From Streptomyces coelicoflavus (GTDB taxonomy: Bacteria; Actinomycetota; Actinomycetes; Streptomycetales; Streptomycetaceae), in the NCBI RefSeq assembly GCF_003112555.1, contig NZ_BEWB01000003.1, positions 620,001 through 684,000 of the forward strand: a stretch of DNA of 64,000 nucleotides, read 5' to 3'. Every line of letters starts with the position of its first letter. Position 1 is the stretch's first letter. The notes beneath the pieces were generated by a model. The model saw only the letters and a program-made list of their open reading frames with translations, was not told the origin of the DNA and did no database searches. Shown here one piece after another: positions 1-25,155 of this stretch. The position numbers and the translations under genes were made by a program.

Positions 1-2
1 TC

Positions 3-3000
3 GTGCTTACCATCCACCACACGGTGCTCGACGGCTGGTCCCTGCCGACGCTCCTGAAGGAGTACCACGCGCTGTACCTGTCGGGCGGCGACGCCCGCGA
101 CCTGCCCGCGGTGGCCCCCTACCGGGACTACCTGACCTGGCTGTCCCGCCAGGACGCCGACGCGTCGCGGGCCGCCTGGGACACCATGCTCGACGGCCTG
201 ACGGCGCCCAGCCTGGTGGCCGGCACCGCCGAGCACACCCCGCGGGACCCCGGACGCCACGAGTTCGGGCTCACCGAGGAGCAGACCCGGGCCCTGACGG
301 CCCGGGCCCGCTCGGCGGGCGTCACCGTCAACACCGTGGTGCAGGCCGCCTGGTCGCTGGTGCTGGCCGGCCTGACCGGCGGCGACGACGTGGTCTTCGG
401 CGTCACCGTCAACGGCCGCCCGGCCGAGCTGCCCGGCATCGAGTCCATGGTCGGCCTGTTCATCAACACCCTGCCGCTGCGCGTCCGGCTGCGCCCGGAG
501 CAGACCGCGGGCGAACTCCTCGGCGCGGTGCACCACGCGCAGGCCGAGCTGATCGCCCACCAGTACCTGGGCCTGTCCGAGGTGCAGCACCGCACCGGAC
601 TCGGCCCGCTCTTCGACACGTCCGTCGTCTTCGAGAACTTCCCGTTCGACTCCGCCCCGGCCGTCTCCGACGACGGCGACCCGCTGCGGGTGGTGGGCGC
701 CGAGAGCCACTCCGCCAACCACTTCCCGCTCAGCCTCGTCGGCATGCCGCAGGACGCCCTGCGCTTCAAGCTCTTCCACCAGCGCGACCTGTTCGACGAC
801 ACCGCCGCCGCGGCCGTCGCCGACCGCTTCCTCGGCCTGCTCGACACCCTGGTGCGCGACCCCGGGCAGCCCCTCGGCCGCATCGACGTGATCGGCGCGG
901 ACGCGACCGCCCGCGCGCTCACCGACGCGGCCGGGCCCGCCGGCCCCGCGGCCGGCGACACCCGGCCGCCCGCACTGCCCGAGCTGTTCACCGCCCAGGC
1001 CGCCGCCACCCCCGACGCCCCCGCCGTGCGCGCCGGCGACCAGGTGCTCACGTACCGCGAACTCGACGCGCGCGCCAGCCACGTCGCCCGCACGCTCGTC
1101 GAACGCGGGGTGCGCGCCGGCAGCACGGTCGCCGTGCTGCTGCCGCGCGGCATCGACCTCGTGGTGGCGCTGCTCGGCGTCGCCAAGTCCGGCGGGGCGT
1201 ACGTACCGCTGGACCCCGGGCACCCGGCCGAGCGCATCGCCGCGGTGCTCGCCGACGCCGACCCGGTGCTCGCGCTGACCGCACCGGGCCTCGACCTGCC
1301 GGGCACCCGGACGCTCGAGGTCACCGGCGAGGAGGCCGCCTCCTTCACCGCGGCCCCGCACCCGCACGACCCGGCCTACCTGATCTTCACCTCCGGCTCC
1401 ACCGGCCGCCCCAAGGGCGTGGTCGTCGAGCACGGCTCCGTGGCCGCCTACCTCGCGCGGGCCCGCGGCGCCTACCCGGACGCCGCGGGACTCACCCTCG
1501 TGCACTCGTCGGTCACCTTCGACCTCACCGTCACCGGCCTGTACACGCCGCTGGTCTCGGGCGGCTGCGCCCATCTCGCCGAACTCGAGGACGCCGTGGG
1601 CGGCCCGCGCCCCACGTTCCTCAAGGGCACGCCCAGCCACCTGGAGCTGCTCGACACCCTGCCCGGCGAGGTCTCGCCGTCCGGCACCCTCGTCCTCGGC
1701 GGCGAGGCCCTGCGCGGCGAGGCCGTGCGCGGCTGGCGCGCCGCTCACCCCGACGCCACCGTGATCAACGCGTACGGGCCCACCGAGGCGACCGTCAACT
1801 GCCTCGAGTTCCGGATCGAGCCCGGCACCGAACTCGCCGACGGCGCCGTCCCGATCGGCCGCCCCTTCGCCGGTACCCGCGCCTACGTCCTGGACGCCGC
1901 CCTGCGCCCGGTCGCCCCCGGCGTCGCCGGTGAGCTGTACATATCCGGCGTGGTCCTGGCCCGCGGCTACCTCAACCGGCCCGACCTCACCGCCGAGCGC
2001 TTCGTCGCCGACCCCTACGGCCCGCCCGGCACCCGGATGTACCGCACCGGCGACCTCGCCCGGCGCCTGGCCGACGGCACCTTCGTGCACGCCGGCCGCG
2101 CCGACGACCAGATCAAACTGCGCGGCTTCCGCATCGAACCCGGCGAGATCGAGGCGGCGGCCGCCGCCCACGCCGACGTCACCCGCGCCGTGGTGCTCGC
2201 CCGCGAGGAGACCGCGGGCGACGCCCGCCTGATCGCCTGGGTGACCCCCGAGACCGTGGACACCGACGCGCTGCGCGCCCACCTCGCCGCCGCCCTGCCG
2301 CCCTACATGGTCCCGGCCGCGATCGTCGCCCTGCCCGCGATGCCGCTGACCCCCAACGGCAAGATCGACCGCAAGGCGCTGCCCGCCCCCGAGGAGCCCG
2401 CGACCGCGCTGCCCGTCCAGCGCGCCGGGCGCGATCCGCGCGAGGAGCTCGTGGCCGAGCTGTTCGCCGGAGTGCTGAAGCTCGCCTCCGTCGGGCCCGA
2501 CGACGACTTCTTCGAGCTGGGCGGCCACTCCCTGCTCGCCATCCGCCTGGTGAGCCGCCTGCGCGCGAACCTGGGCGTCGAACTCTCCGTCAAGCACCTG
2601 TTTCAGAACCCCACCCCGGCCGCCCTGGTCCGCTCCCTCGGCCAGAGCGAGGAAGCCCGCCCCGCGCTCGTGCGCGGCGAGCGCCCCGAGCGGCTGCCGC
2701 TCTCCTACGGTCAGCAGCGCCTCTGGTTCCTGCACCGCATGGAGGGCCCGAACCCCGTCTACAACCTGGCCTCCGCGCTGCGTCTGACCGGCCCGCTCGA
2801 CCACGCCGCGCTGCGCGCCGCCCACGCCGACGTCGTGGCCCGCCACGAGAGCCTGCGCACCGTCGTCGCGGAGGACGAGCAGGGCGCCCACCAGGTCGTC
2901 CTCGCGGACGTCCACCCCGAGCCGGTCCACGTGCGCTGCACGGAGGCGGAACTGCCGGAACTGCTCGCCGAGCACGCCCGCCACCCCTTCGACCTCGCCG

Positions 3001-6000
3001 CCGACCTGCCGCTCAAGCTGTTCCTGTACGAACTCGCCGAGGACCGGCACGAACTGCTCGTCCTGCTGCACCACGTGGCCGGCGACGGCTGGTCCACCCC
3101 GCTGCTCACCCGCGACCTGACCCGTGCCTACGCCGCACGGGCCCGGGGCGGCGCACCGCAGTGGCGGGAACTGCCCGTGCAGTACGCGGACTTCGCGCTG
3201 TGGCAGCACCGCCTGATGGGTTCCGAGGACGACCCGGACAGCCGTGCCTCCCGCCAGCTCGCGTTCTGGCGCGAGGCCCTCGCGGACCTGCCCGAGGAAA
3301 TCGCCCTGCCCACCGACCGGCCGCGCCCGGCCGTCGCCTCCTACCGCGGCGACAACGTCGAGATCAGCCTGCCCGCCGACCTGCACCGGGCCGTCGCCGA
3401 GCGCGCCCGCGCCGCCGACGCCACCGTCTTCATGGTCGTCCAGGCCGCGCTCGCCGTGACCCTGTCGCGGCTCGGCGCCGGGGACGACATCCCGCTCGGT
3501 TCCCCGGTCGCCGGCCGCCTCGACGAGGCGCTCGACGACCTCGTCGGCGACTTCATCAACACCCTGGTGCTGCGCACCGACGTCAGCGGCGACCCCACCT
3601 TCACCGAGCTCCTCGCCCGCGTGCGGGAGACGGACCTCGCGGCCTGGTCGCACCAGGACCTGCCGTTCGAGCGGCTGGTCGAGGTGCTCAACCCGACCCG
3701 CTCGCTGGCCCGCTCACCGCTGTTCCAGACCCTGCTCGCCTTCAACAACACCGGCGGACCGGCCGGATCGGGCCCGGCCGAGGCCCGGCTCGGCGCGCTC
3801 GCGGTGACCGCGCACGGCGGCGTCGGCAGCGGCGTCGCCAAGTTCGACCTCGCCTTCAACCTGCGCGAGCGGCACACCCCGGACGGCGCCGCCGACGGCA
3901 TGACCGGCATCCTCGAGTACGCCGGCGACCTGTTCGACCGCGGCACCGCCGAACGCCTCGTGGAGCGGTTCACGGCCGTCCTGGCCCGCCTCGTCGCGGA
4001 GCCCGACGAACGCATCGGCGCCGTGGACGTGCTCCTCGAGGGGGAGCGCGCGGCCGCGCTCGCCGGCCCGCGCGACACCGCACGCGCGGCCGAGGACCGC
4101 TGGTTCCTTGACCGCTTCGAGCAGCAGGCCGCCCGGCGCCCGGACGCCCCGGCCGTCACCGCGGGCGACGTCACCCTCTCGTACGGGGAACTGAACCGCC
4201 GCGCCAACGCGATGGCCCGCCTGCTCGTCGAGCGGGGCGCCGCCCCGGAGCGCTTCGTCGCCGTCGCCCTGCCCCGCACCACCGCGCTGCTCGTCACCCT
4301 GCTCGCCGTGCAGAAGTCGGGCGCCGCCTACCTGCCGCTCGACACCGGCTTCCCCTCCGACCGCATCCACCGCATGATCGCGGACGCGGACCCGGCGGTG
4401 CTCGTCACCACCGGCGACCTGCTGCCCGGCCTGCCCGACGTGGCCGTGCCCACCGTCCTGGCCGACGAGGCGGACCTGTCCGGGTACCCCGACGGCGACC
4501 TCGGCGTGCGCGCCGCGCCCACCCACGCCGCGTACGTGCTGCACACCTCCGGCTCCACCGGCGTCCCCAAGGGCGTCGTGGTGCCGCGCGGCGCGCTCGA
4601 CAACTTCCTGCGGGCCATGGCCGACCGCTGCGCGGTCACCGCCGACGACCGGCTCCTGGCCGTCACCACCATCGGCTTCGACATCGCCGGCCTGGAGCTG
4701 TACCTGCCGCTCGCCCGCGGCGCCGCCGTCGTCGTCGCCGGGCCCGACACCGTGCGCGACCCCGAGGCGCTGCGCGCCGCCGTCACCGCGCACGGCATCA
4801 CCCTCATGCAGGCCACCCCCACCCTGTGGCGGGCCGCGACCGGACGGGACGCCTCGTTCCTGGCCGGCGTGCGCGTCCTGGTGGGCGGCGAGGCACTGCC
4901 CGCCGACCTGGCCGCGACGCTCACCGCCGGCGCGCGCTCGGTGCTCAACGTGTACGGGCCCACCGAGACCACCATCTGGTCCACCGCGGCCACGGTCACC
5001 GACCCCGCCGCCGTCCACCTCGGCGAGCCGGTCGACAACACCGGCCGGTACGTCCTGGACGCCCGGCTGCGCCCGGTCGCCCCCGGCGTCCCCGGCGAGC
5101 TGTACCTGTCCGGCGCCGGACTCGCCCGCGGCTACCTCGGGCAGCCCGGCCGCACCGCCGAGCGGTTCGTCGCCGACCCGTTCGGTGCCGCCGGCACCCT
5201 GATGTACCGGACCGGGGACGTCGTGCGCCGCACGGCCGCCGGACGCCTGGAGTACGTGGGCCGCGGCGACCAGCAGGTCAAGCTGCGCGGCTTCCGCATC
5301 GAGACCGGCGAGATCGAGGCCGTGCTCACCGCCCACGCGGACGTCGGCGCCGCCGCCGTCGGCGTGCGCCCCGACGCGGCGGGCGAGCCCCGCCTGGTCG
5401 CCTGGGTCGTCACCGACCTCGACGTGCCGGCCCTGCGCGCCCACGTCGCCGCGGCCCTCCCCGAGTACATGGTCCCCGGCGCCTTCGTGGCCCTGCCCGA
5501 GCTGCCGCTGACCGCCAACGGCAAGCTGAACCGGGCCGCGCTGCCCGACCCCGCCGAGACGCAGGACACCACGGGCCGCCCGCCGCGCTCGCCGCAGGAG
5601 GAGATCCTGTGCGGGCTCTTCGCGGAGATCCTCAGCCGCCCCCAGGTCTCCATCGACGACGACTTCTTCGCCGTCGGCGGCCACTCGCTCGCCGCGATGC
5701 GCCTGGCCGGCCGGATCCGCTCGGTGCTCGACGTCGACCTGCCGATCAGCGTCCTGTTCGAAGCGCCCACCGTGGCCGCGCTCGCCGCCCGGCTCACCGG
5801 CACCGGCACCGGCCGCACCCCGCTGACCGCGCGCGAGCGTCCCGAGCGGCTGCCCGCCTCGCCGGCCCAGCAACGCCTCTGGTTCCTCGGCAGGTTCGAG
5901 GAGCCCGGCAGCCCCACGTACAACGTGCCGGTGGTGCTGCGCCTCAGCGGCACCCTCGACGAGCAGGCCCTGGGCGACGCGCTCACCGACGTCATCACCC

Positions 6001-9000
6001 GCCACGAGACGCTGCGCACCGTCTTCGCCGAGGACGCCGAAGGCCCGTACCAGATCGTCCTCGCGCCGCGCCCCGTCCCGGCCCCCGTCCGCCCCGCCAC
6101 CGAGGAGGAACTGCCCGCGCTGCTCACCGAGGCCGCCCGGACCGGCTTCGACCTCGCCGCGGACATCCCGCTGCGCGCCCACCTGTTCGCCCTCGCGCAG
6201 GACGAGCACGCCCTGCTGCTCGTCATGCACCACATCGCCGGTGACGGCGGCTGGTCGGTACCGCTGCTCGTCAAGGACCTCGCCACCGCCTACGCGGCCC
6301 GGCGCGGCGGCCGGGAGCCCGGCTGGCCGCCGCTGGCCGTGCAGTACGCCGACTACACGCTGTGGCAGCGCGAGGTGCTCGGCTCCGCCGACGACCCGGA
6401 CAGCGAACTCGGCCGGCAGCTCGCCCACTGGCGGGAGGCGCTCGCCGACCTGCCCGAGGAACTCACCCTGCCCACCGACCGGCCGCGGCCCCTCACCGGC
6501 ACCGGCCGCGGCGCGGACCTGCGCCACCACATACCGGCCGAGCTGCATGCCGGCCTCGAGGCCCTCGCCCAGAAGCACCGGGCGAGCCTGTTCATGGTGG
6601 TCCAGGCCGCCGTCGCGGTCACCCTCTCCCGCCTCGGCGCGGGCGAGGACGTCCCGCTCGGCACGCCCAGCGCGGGCCGGGTCAACGAGGCGCTCGACGG
6701 GCTCATCGGCTTCTTCGTGAACACGCTGGTGCTGCGCACCGACCTGTCCGGCGACCCCACGTTCGCCGAGGTCCTCGACCGGGTCCGCGCCAACTCCCTG
6801 AGCGCCTACGCCCACCAGGACGTGCCGTTCGAGCGCCTCGTCGAGACCCTCAACCCGGACCGCTCCCTCGGCCGCCACCCGCTGTTCCAGACCATGGTCA
6901 CCTGGAACAACACGGCCCAGGACGCCACCGGCAGGCTCGCCGAGGACCTTCCCGACCTGCGGATGCGGGTCGGCGAGGTCGACGCGCAGGTGGCCACCTT
7001 CGACCTGCTGTTCGCCTTCTCCGACCTGCGCACCGAGCGCGGCGCCCCGGACGGCCTCGCCGTCCGCCTCGAATACGCCACCGACCTGTACGACCCGGCC
7101 ACGGCGGAGCTGTTCGTGTCCACCCTGACGGCGGTGCTCGGCGCGGTCACCGCCGACGCCGACCGCCCCGTGCACCGCATCGACGTCCTGCCCGCGGCCA
7201 CCCGCGCCCGGCTGCTCGACGCGTCGGCCGGCCCCGCACCGCGCCCCGGCGCGCCCCTGGCCCGGCGGCTCGCCGCGCAGGCCGGACGGACCCCGGACGT
7301 CGTCGCCGTCACCGACGCGCACGGCAGCCTCACCTACCGCGAACTGCGCGAGCGGGCCCGCGCCCTGGCCGTCGAACTGCGCGGCCTCGGGATCGGCCCC
7401 GAGGACCGGGTCGCCGTCGCCCTGCCGCGCGGCACCGACCTCGCCGTCGCCCTCGTCGCGACCCTCACCGCGGGCGCGGCCTACGTGCCCCTCGACCCGG
7501 AACTGCCGGCCGAGCGGCTCGCGCTGATGCTCGCCGACACCACGCCCGGCGCGCTGATCACCACGGCCTCCGCCGCCACCGCCCTGCCCGCCGCCGACGT
7601 GCCGCGAATCCTGGTGGAGGCGCCCCGGCCGGCCGCCGGCCCGGCGCAGGTCTTCCCCGAGGCGCTGCCCGAGCACCCGGCGTACGTGATCTACACCTCC
7701 GGGTCGACCGGCCGCCCCAAGGGCATCGTCATGCCGAACGGCGCGCTGGCCAACCTGCTCGACTGGCACGAGCGGACGCTGCCCGCGGCGCCCGGCACCG
7801 TGGTGTGCCAGTTCACCGCCGTCGGCTTCGACGTGTCCGTGCAGGAGATCCTGTCGGCCCTGCTGGCCGGCAAGACCCTCGCCGTGGTCCCCGAGGACAC
7901 CCGGCGGGACCCGCGCGAACTGGCCCTCTGGCTCGCGCGGCAGCGCGTCGCCGAGCTGTACGCGCCGAACCTGGTGATCGACGGCGTACTGGAGGCGGCC
8001 CGCGAGTGCGGCGCCGACCTGTCGGGCCTGCGCCACGTCGTCCAGGCCGGCGAGGCGCTGACCCTGCGCGAGCCGGTGCGCGCCCACCACACCGCCGCGC
8101 GGACCCGCCTGCACAACCACTACGGGCCCGCCGAGACCCACGTGGTGACCGCGTGGACGCTGCCCGCCGACGTCGCGTCCTGGCCCGGCACCCCGCCGAT
8201 CGGCCGTCCGGTCGACGGCGTCGGCGTGCGGCTCCTGGACGCCGGCCTGCTGCCCGTGCCGCCCGGCGTCGTCGGCGAACTGCACCTGTCCGGCACGGCG
8301 CTGGCCCGCGGCTACCTCAACCGGCCCGACCTCACCGCGGAACGCTTCGTCGCCGACCCGTACGGTCCGCCCGGCGCCCGGATGTACCGCACCGGGGACC
8401 TGGCCCGCACGACCGCGGACGGCACCCTCGTCCACGTGGGCCGCGCCGACGACCAGGTCAAGATCCGCGGCTTCCGCATCGAGCCCGGCGAGATCGAGGC
8501 CGCGCTCACCGCGCACGAGGACGTGGTGCGCTGCGCCGTCGTGGTCCGCGAGGACATCCCCGGGGACAAGCGGCTGGTCGCCTACGCGGTGGCCCGTCCG
8601 GGCGCCGCGCCCGCCGAGTCCGCGCTCCGCGCCCACCTCGGGAGCCTCCTGCCGGCCCACATGGTGCCCGCCGCCTGTGTGCTGCTCGACGAGCTGCCGC
8701 TGACCCGCACGGGCAAGCTGGACCGGGCCGCGCTGCCCGCCCCCGCCCAGGACGTGACGGCGGTGCGCGCACCGCGCACCGCCCGCGAGGAAGCCCTGTG
8801 CGGCCTGTTCGCCGAGGTGCTGGGCCGCCCCGTGGTCGGTGTCGACCAGGACTTCTTCGACCTGGGCGGACACTCGCTGCTCGCCACCCGCCTGGTGGCC
8901 CGCGTCCGCACGGTCCTCGGCGCCGAACTCGCCGTCCGGGGCCTGTTCGAGCAGCGCACGCCCGCCGGACTCGCGGCCCTGCTCGACGGGGCCGACGGCG

Positions 9001-12000
9001 CCCGACCGGCGGTGACCCGCCGCGAGCGGCCCGAGCGGATCCCGCTCTCGCCCGCCCAGCGCCGGCTGTGGTTCCTGCACCGCATGGAGGGGCCGAGCGC
9101 GACCTGGAACATGCCCACCGCCCTGAAGCTGTCCGGCGCCCTCGACGAGAACGCGCTCGGCGCGGCCCTCGCCGACGTCGTCACCCGGCACGAGTCGCTG
9201 CGCACGGTCTTCGCCGAGGAGGCCGGCAGCGGATACCAGGTGATCCGCACGCCCGAGGAGGCCCTCGCCGCGCTCGGCACCCCCCGTGCCGCCGACGTGG
9301 CACCCGAGGCCCTCGCCGGGCGGCTGGCCGAGGCGGCGGCCCGCCCGTTCGACCTCGCCGCCGAGCCGCCGCTGCGGGTCACCCTGCTGCGCACCGGCCC
9401 GCACGAGCACGTCCTGCTGCTCGTCCTGCACCACATCGCCACCGACGGCTGGTCGGCGCCGGTGCTCGCCCGCGACCTGATCGAGGCGTACGCGGCACGC
9501 CGCACCGGCGGCGGTCCCGGCTGGGCCGAACTCCCGGTCCAGTACGCCGACTACACCTTGTGGCAGGCCGACGTGCTCGGCTCCGAGGACGACCCGGACA
9601 GCCCGGCCGCCCGGCAACTCGCGTACTGGAAGCAGGCGCTGGCCGAGCTGCCCGAGGAGCTGGCGCTGCCCGCCGACCGGCCGCGGCCCGCGGTCGCCTC
9701 GCACCGCGGCGACGCCGTGCCCTTCCACCTTCCCGCCGACCTGCACGCGGGCCTGGCACGGCTCGCGGGCGAGCACCGGGCCAGCCTCTTCATGGTGGTC
9801 CAGGCCGCCTGGGCGACGCTGCTGTCCCGGCTCGGCGCGGGCGAGGACATCCCGGTCGGCACCCCGGTCGCGGGCCGCACCGACGAGGCCCTGGACGACC
9901 TGGTCGGCTTCTTCGTCAACACCCTCGTGCTGCGGGCCGACCTGTCCGGCAACCCCTCCTTCACCCAGCTCGTGGACCGGGTGCGCGAGACGTCGCTCGG
10001 CGCCTACGCCCACCAGGACGTGCCGTTCGAGCGGCTGGTGGAGGTGCTCAACCCGACGCGTTCCCTGGCCCGCCACCCGCTGTTCCAGACCATGCTGATG
10101 TGGAACAACAACGACGACCGCCTCGCGTCCGGCGCGGCCGGCGACCTGGGCGGCCTGACCGCCGAGACGCTGCCGCTGGGCACCAGGGTCGCCAAGTACG
10201 ACCTGACGCTGGCCCTGAAGGAGGCCTACACCGCCGACGGCGGCGCCGACGGGCTCCACGGCCACCTCGAGTTCGCGACCGACCTGTACGACCGGTCCAC
10301 CGCCGAGAACCTGGTGGAGCGGTTCACGCGCGTGCTGCGCACGGTCGTGGAACGGCCGGAGACCTCCGTGGCGGAGGTGGACGTGATGGCCCCGGGAGAA
10401 CGGGAGAGAGTACTCAGTGAGTGGAACGACAGCGGCCGTGAGGTCCCGGACGTCACCCTCACGCGGCTCCTCGCGGACCGTGTGGCGGTGTCGCCTGAGG
10501 CGTGCGCTCTGGTCTTCGGTGACCTGGCCCTTTCGTACGGGGAGTTGAACGCGCGGGCCAATCGGCTTGCGCACTGGCTGGTCGAGCGGGGTGCGGGGCC
10601 GGAGCGGTTGGTGGCGGTGGCGTTGCCGCGTTCGGTGGATCTGGTGGTGGCGCTGCTGGCCGTGCTGAAGTCCGGTGCGGGGTATGTGCCGGTGGATCCG
10701 GAGTTCCCCGAGGAGCGCATCGCGTACATCCTCCAGGACGCGGCGCCGGTCCTGACCCTGACCGACGACCTGCTCGCCGGGACGGACCTGTCGTCGTACG
10801 GCGTGCAGGACCCGGTGGTCCCCGGGCTCTCGGGTGGGAACACCGCGTATGTCATCTACACGTCGGGGTCGACGGGCCGGCCGAAGGGTGTGGCGGTTCC
10901 GCACGGGGCGCTGGTGAACTTCCTGACGGCGATGCAGGACCGGTTCGTGCTGGGTGAGGGTGACCGGTTGGCGGCGGTGACGACGGTCGGGTTCGACATC
11001 GCGGGTCTGGAGTTGTTCCTGCCGTTGCTGCACGGTGCGCGGGTGGTGCTGGCGCCGCGTGAGGTGGTGCGGGACCCGGTTGCGCTGGGGGCTCTCGTGC
11101 GGGAGTCGGGTGCCACGTTGATGCAGGCGACGCCGAGTCTGTGGCAGGCGTTGTGCGAGGCGGGGGGTCTTCCTGCCGGGCTGCGTGTGCTGGTGGGTGG
11201 TGAGGCGTTGCCGGTGTCGCTGGCGCGTTCGCTCGCGGAGGGCGGCCGTGCGGTGACGAATCTGTACGGGCCGACGGAGACGACGGTCTGGTCGTCGGCG
11301 GCCGAGATCACCTCGGGTGCGGTCTCGATCGGTCGTCCGGTGGCGAACACGCGTCTGTACGTGCTTGATGCGGGTCTGCGTCCGGTGCCGGTCGGGGTGG
11401 CCGGTGAGCTGTACATCGCGGGTGCGGGTCTGGCTCGTGGTTATCAGGGGCGTCCGGGGTTGTCGGCTGAGCGGTTCGTGGCCGATCCGTTCGGTGCGGC
11501 GGGTACGCGGATGTACCGGACCGGTGACCTGGTGCGGCGCTCGGCGTCCGGCGAGCTGGAGTACCTCGGACGCAGCGACTTCCAGGTGAAGGTGCGCGGT
11601 TTCCGTATCGAGCTGGGTGAGATCGAGAGTGTGGTCGCCGGTCATCCGGACGTCGGCCGTGCCGCGGTCGTCGTCCGTGAGGACGCCCCGGGCGACAAAC
11701 GCATCGTCGCCTACGTCGTGCCCGGCCCGGACGGCTCGCCCGACGGCGACGTCCTGCGCAAGCACGTCGCCGTGACCCTTCCCGACTACATGGTCCCGTC
11801 GACGTTCGTCGTCCTCGACGCCCTGCCGCTGACACCCAACGGCAAGCTCGACCGCGCCGCCCTCCCCGCCCCCGCGCTCGGCGCACTCGGCGAGGGACGT
11901 CCGCCGCGCACCCCGCAGGAGGAGACCCTGTGCGGCCTGTTCGCCGAGATCCTCGGCGTGCCCAAGGTCTCGGTGGACGACGACTTCTTCGCTCTCGGCG

Positions 12001-12181
12001 GCCACTCCCTGCTCGCCAACCGTCTCGCCGCCCGCGTCCGTTCGACGCTCGGCAAGGAGATGAGCATCCGCGCCTTCTTCGAGCGGCCCACCGTCGCCGC
12101 CCTGGCCGAGAACCTCGCGCAGGCCTCCGCCGCCACCACCCGTCCCGCCCTGCGCCGCCGCACCGGTACCAAGGAGAACTC

Positions 12182-12185
<4 letters not shown>
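3..12185 (+). CDS. Nonribosomal peptide synthetase, 5'-truncated by window (partial C, then A-PCP and three C-A-PCP modules)
   Basis: Only the 3' part of this gene is present; the first codons already encode a condensation-domain active site (HHTVLDG). The visible 4,060 residues read C(partial)-A1-PCP1-C2-A2-PCP2-C3-A3-PCP3-C4-A4-PCP4, with phosphopantetheine serines in GGHSL motifs near residues 843, 1895, 2958 and 4002. Specificity positions read by eye give A1 DLTKVGAVN (Asp-like), A2 DILQLGVIW (Gly), A3 DVQLVAHVV (Pro) and A4 DILQLGLVW (Gly). There is no epimerase or thioesterase, so the chain passes to the next synthetase, whose gene overlaps by four bases (GTGA). The first C domain has [10 protein letters not shown] and [10 protein letters not shown], unlike the AGRxDEAL / NTLVLR pattern of the other six, which I associate with acceptance of a D-configured upstream residue. 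A4 lies in a long direct repeat with atypical codon use. Domain calls are firm; substrate calls are inferences. Confidence 0.97.
10536..11724 (+). repeat. Direct repeat copy 1: adenylation domain A4
   Basis: From TACGGGGAGTTGAAC to the codons for [11 protein letters not shown] this block is nearly identical to 13679-14870, offset by about 3,143 bases. It covers the adenylation core from about motif A2 to A8. Its codons end far more often in G or T (for example ttgttcctgccgttgctg) than those of neighbouring domains, and the unusual codon use already starts near 10405, left of the repeat boundary. Confidence 0.9.
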
Positions 12186-23775
<11,590 letters not shown>

Positions 23776-23779
<4 letters not shown>

Positions 23780-25059
23780 CAGCGCTGGACGACACCACGG
23801 TCGCGGCACCGCCCCCGCTGCGCCGCAACCGCGACTTCCTGCTGCTGTGGACCGGCAACTGGCTTCAGTTCTTCGGATCCCGGATGAGCAGCGTCTGCTA
23901 TCCGCTGCTCGCGCTCCAGATCTCCGGCGGTTCGGCCGAGGCGGTCGGCCTGGCGGCGACCGCGGCCGTACTGCCGCAGGCCGTCGTCCAGTTGCCGGCG
24001 GGTGTGCTGGTGGACCGGTGGGACCGGCGCGCGGTCATGCGCTGGTGCGCCGTCGGCCGGATCCTGGCGCTCGGCGCGGTGGGGGTCTCCCTGACCCTCG
24101 GCGCGCTCGGCATGGAGCTGCTGCTGGCGCTGATCGCCGTCGAGGTCTCGCTGGCGATCATCTCCTCGCTCGCCGAGCGGGTCGCCGTGCGCACGGTCGT
24201 CCCGGGCGAGCAACTGCCCGCCGCGCTGTCGCAGAACGAGGCGCGCGGACGGATCGCCGGCCTGCTGGGCGGGCCGGCCGGCACCGTGCTGTTCACCTGG
24301 GTCCGCTGGAGCCCGTTCCTCGCCGCCACGCTCGGGGCGCTGGTCGCGGCCGTCAACCTGCGGTTCATCCGGGCCGACCTGCGGACCGGGCCCCGGAAGC
24401 CGGGGCGGGCGCTGCACCGCGACCTGGCCGACGCCCTGCGCTGGCTGCTGGGACAGCGGGCGCTGCGCGCCATGCTGCCCGTGGTCACCGTGTCCACGGC
24501 CCTGCTGCAAGTGGTGATGCAGGGGCTGGTCGTGATCCTGGTCAAGGAACAGGGGCTGCCGGAGGCGACCCTGGGCCTGGTGCTCGGGATCAGCGGATGC
24601 GGCGGGCTGCTCGGCGCGCTCGGCGCCCGCTGGTTCATGGCACGGCTGCCGCTGTCCGTCCTGTTGATCGGCGGCCTGACCCTGTGGGCCGCGCTGATGA
24701 ACGCCATGGCCTGGGCGCGGGGGCCGGTGCAGCTCGGAGTGCTGTTCGCGCTGATGAACATCATCGGCGCCGTGTTCGGAGTGGCCACCGCCGTCTACCA
24801 GGTCACCGTCACACCGCAGGAGTTGCAGGGGCGGGTCGCCGCCCTGTCCGGCCTGGTCGTCGCGCTCGGCACCACCGCGGGCGCCTTCTGCGCCGGGAAG
24901 CTCCTGGAGGCCTACCGCGGACTGCTCTCCCTGCTGGTGGCGGCCGGCCTGATGGCCGTCACCGCCGCGGTGGCCGCGCTGATCCCGGCCGTCCGCAGGG
25001 CCCGCATCCCGGACGCGGCCCGCCCCGCGGCACCACCGGCGCCCTCGCCCGACACCTGA
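23776..25059 (+). CDS. MFS transporter, probable peptide exporter
   Basis: The 427-residue protein is very hydrophobic with about ten to twelve predicted membrane segments and resembles the MFS_3 group that includes the enterobactin exporter EntS. The segment [18 protein letters not shown] followed by [16 protein letters not shown] is the usual first-helix and loop 2-3 signature of this group. The ATG overlaps the synthetase stop by four bases, so the two are translationally coupled and the substrate is probably the finished lipopeptide. The C-terminal tail is rich in Ala and Pro and cytoplasmic. The family call is firm; the substrate is inferred from coupling. Confidence 0.9.
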
Positions 25060-25155
25060 CCGGCCGGTTCACCGGCCTTCCCCGTCCGCAAGCCGTGTGG
25101 ACGTGCGCACCCACCGACCCCGCACCCGAATCCCGGACCACCCGAAGGACCGTCC

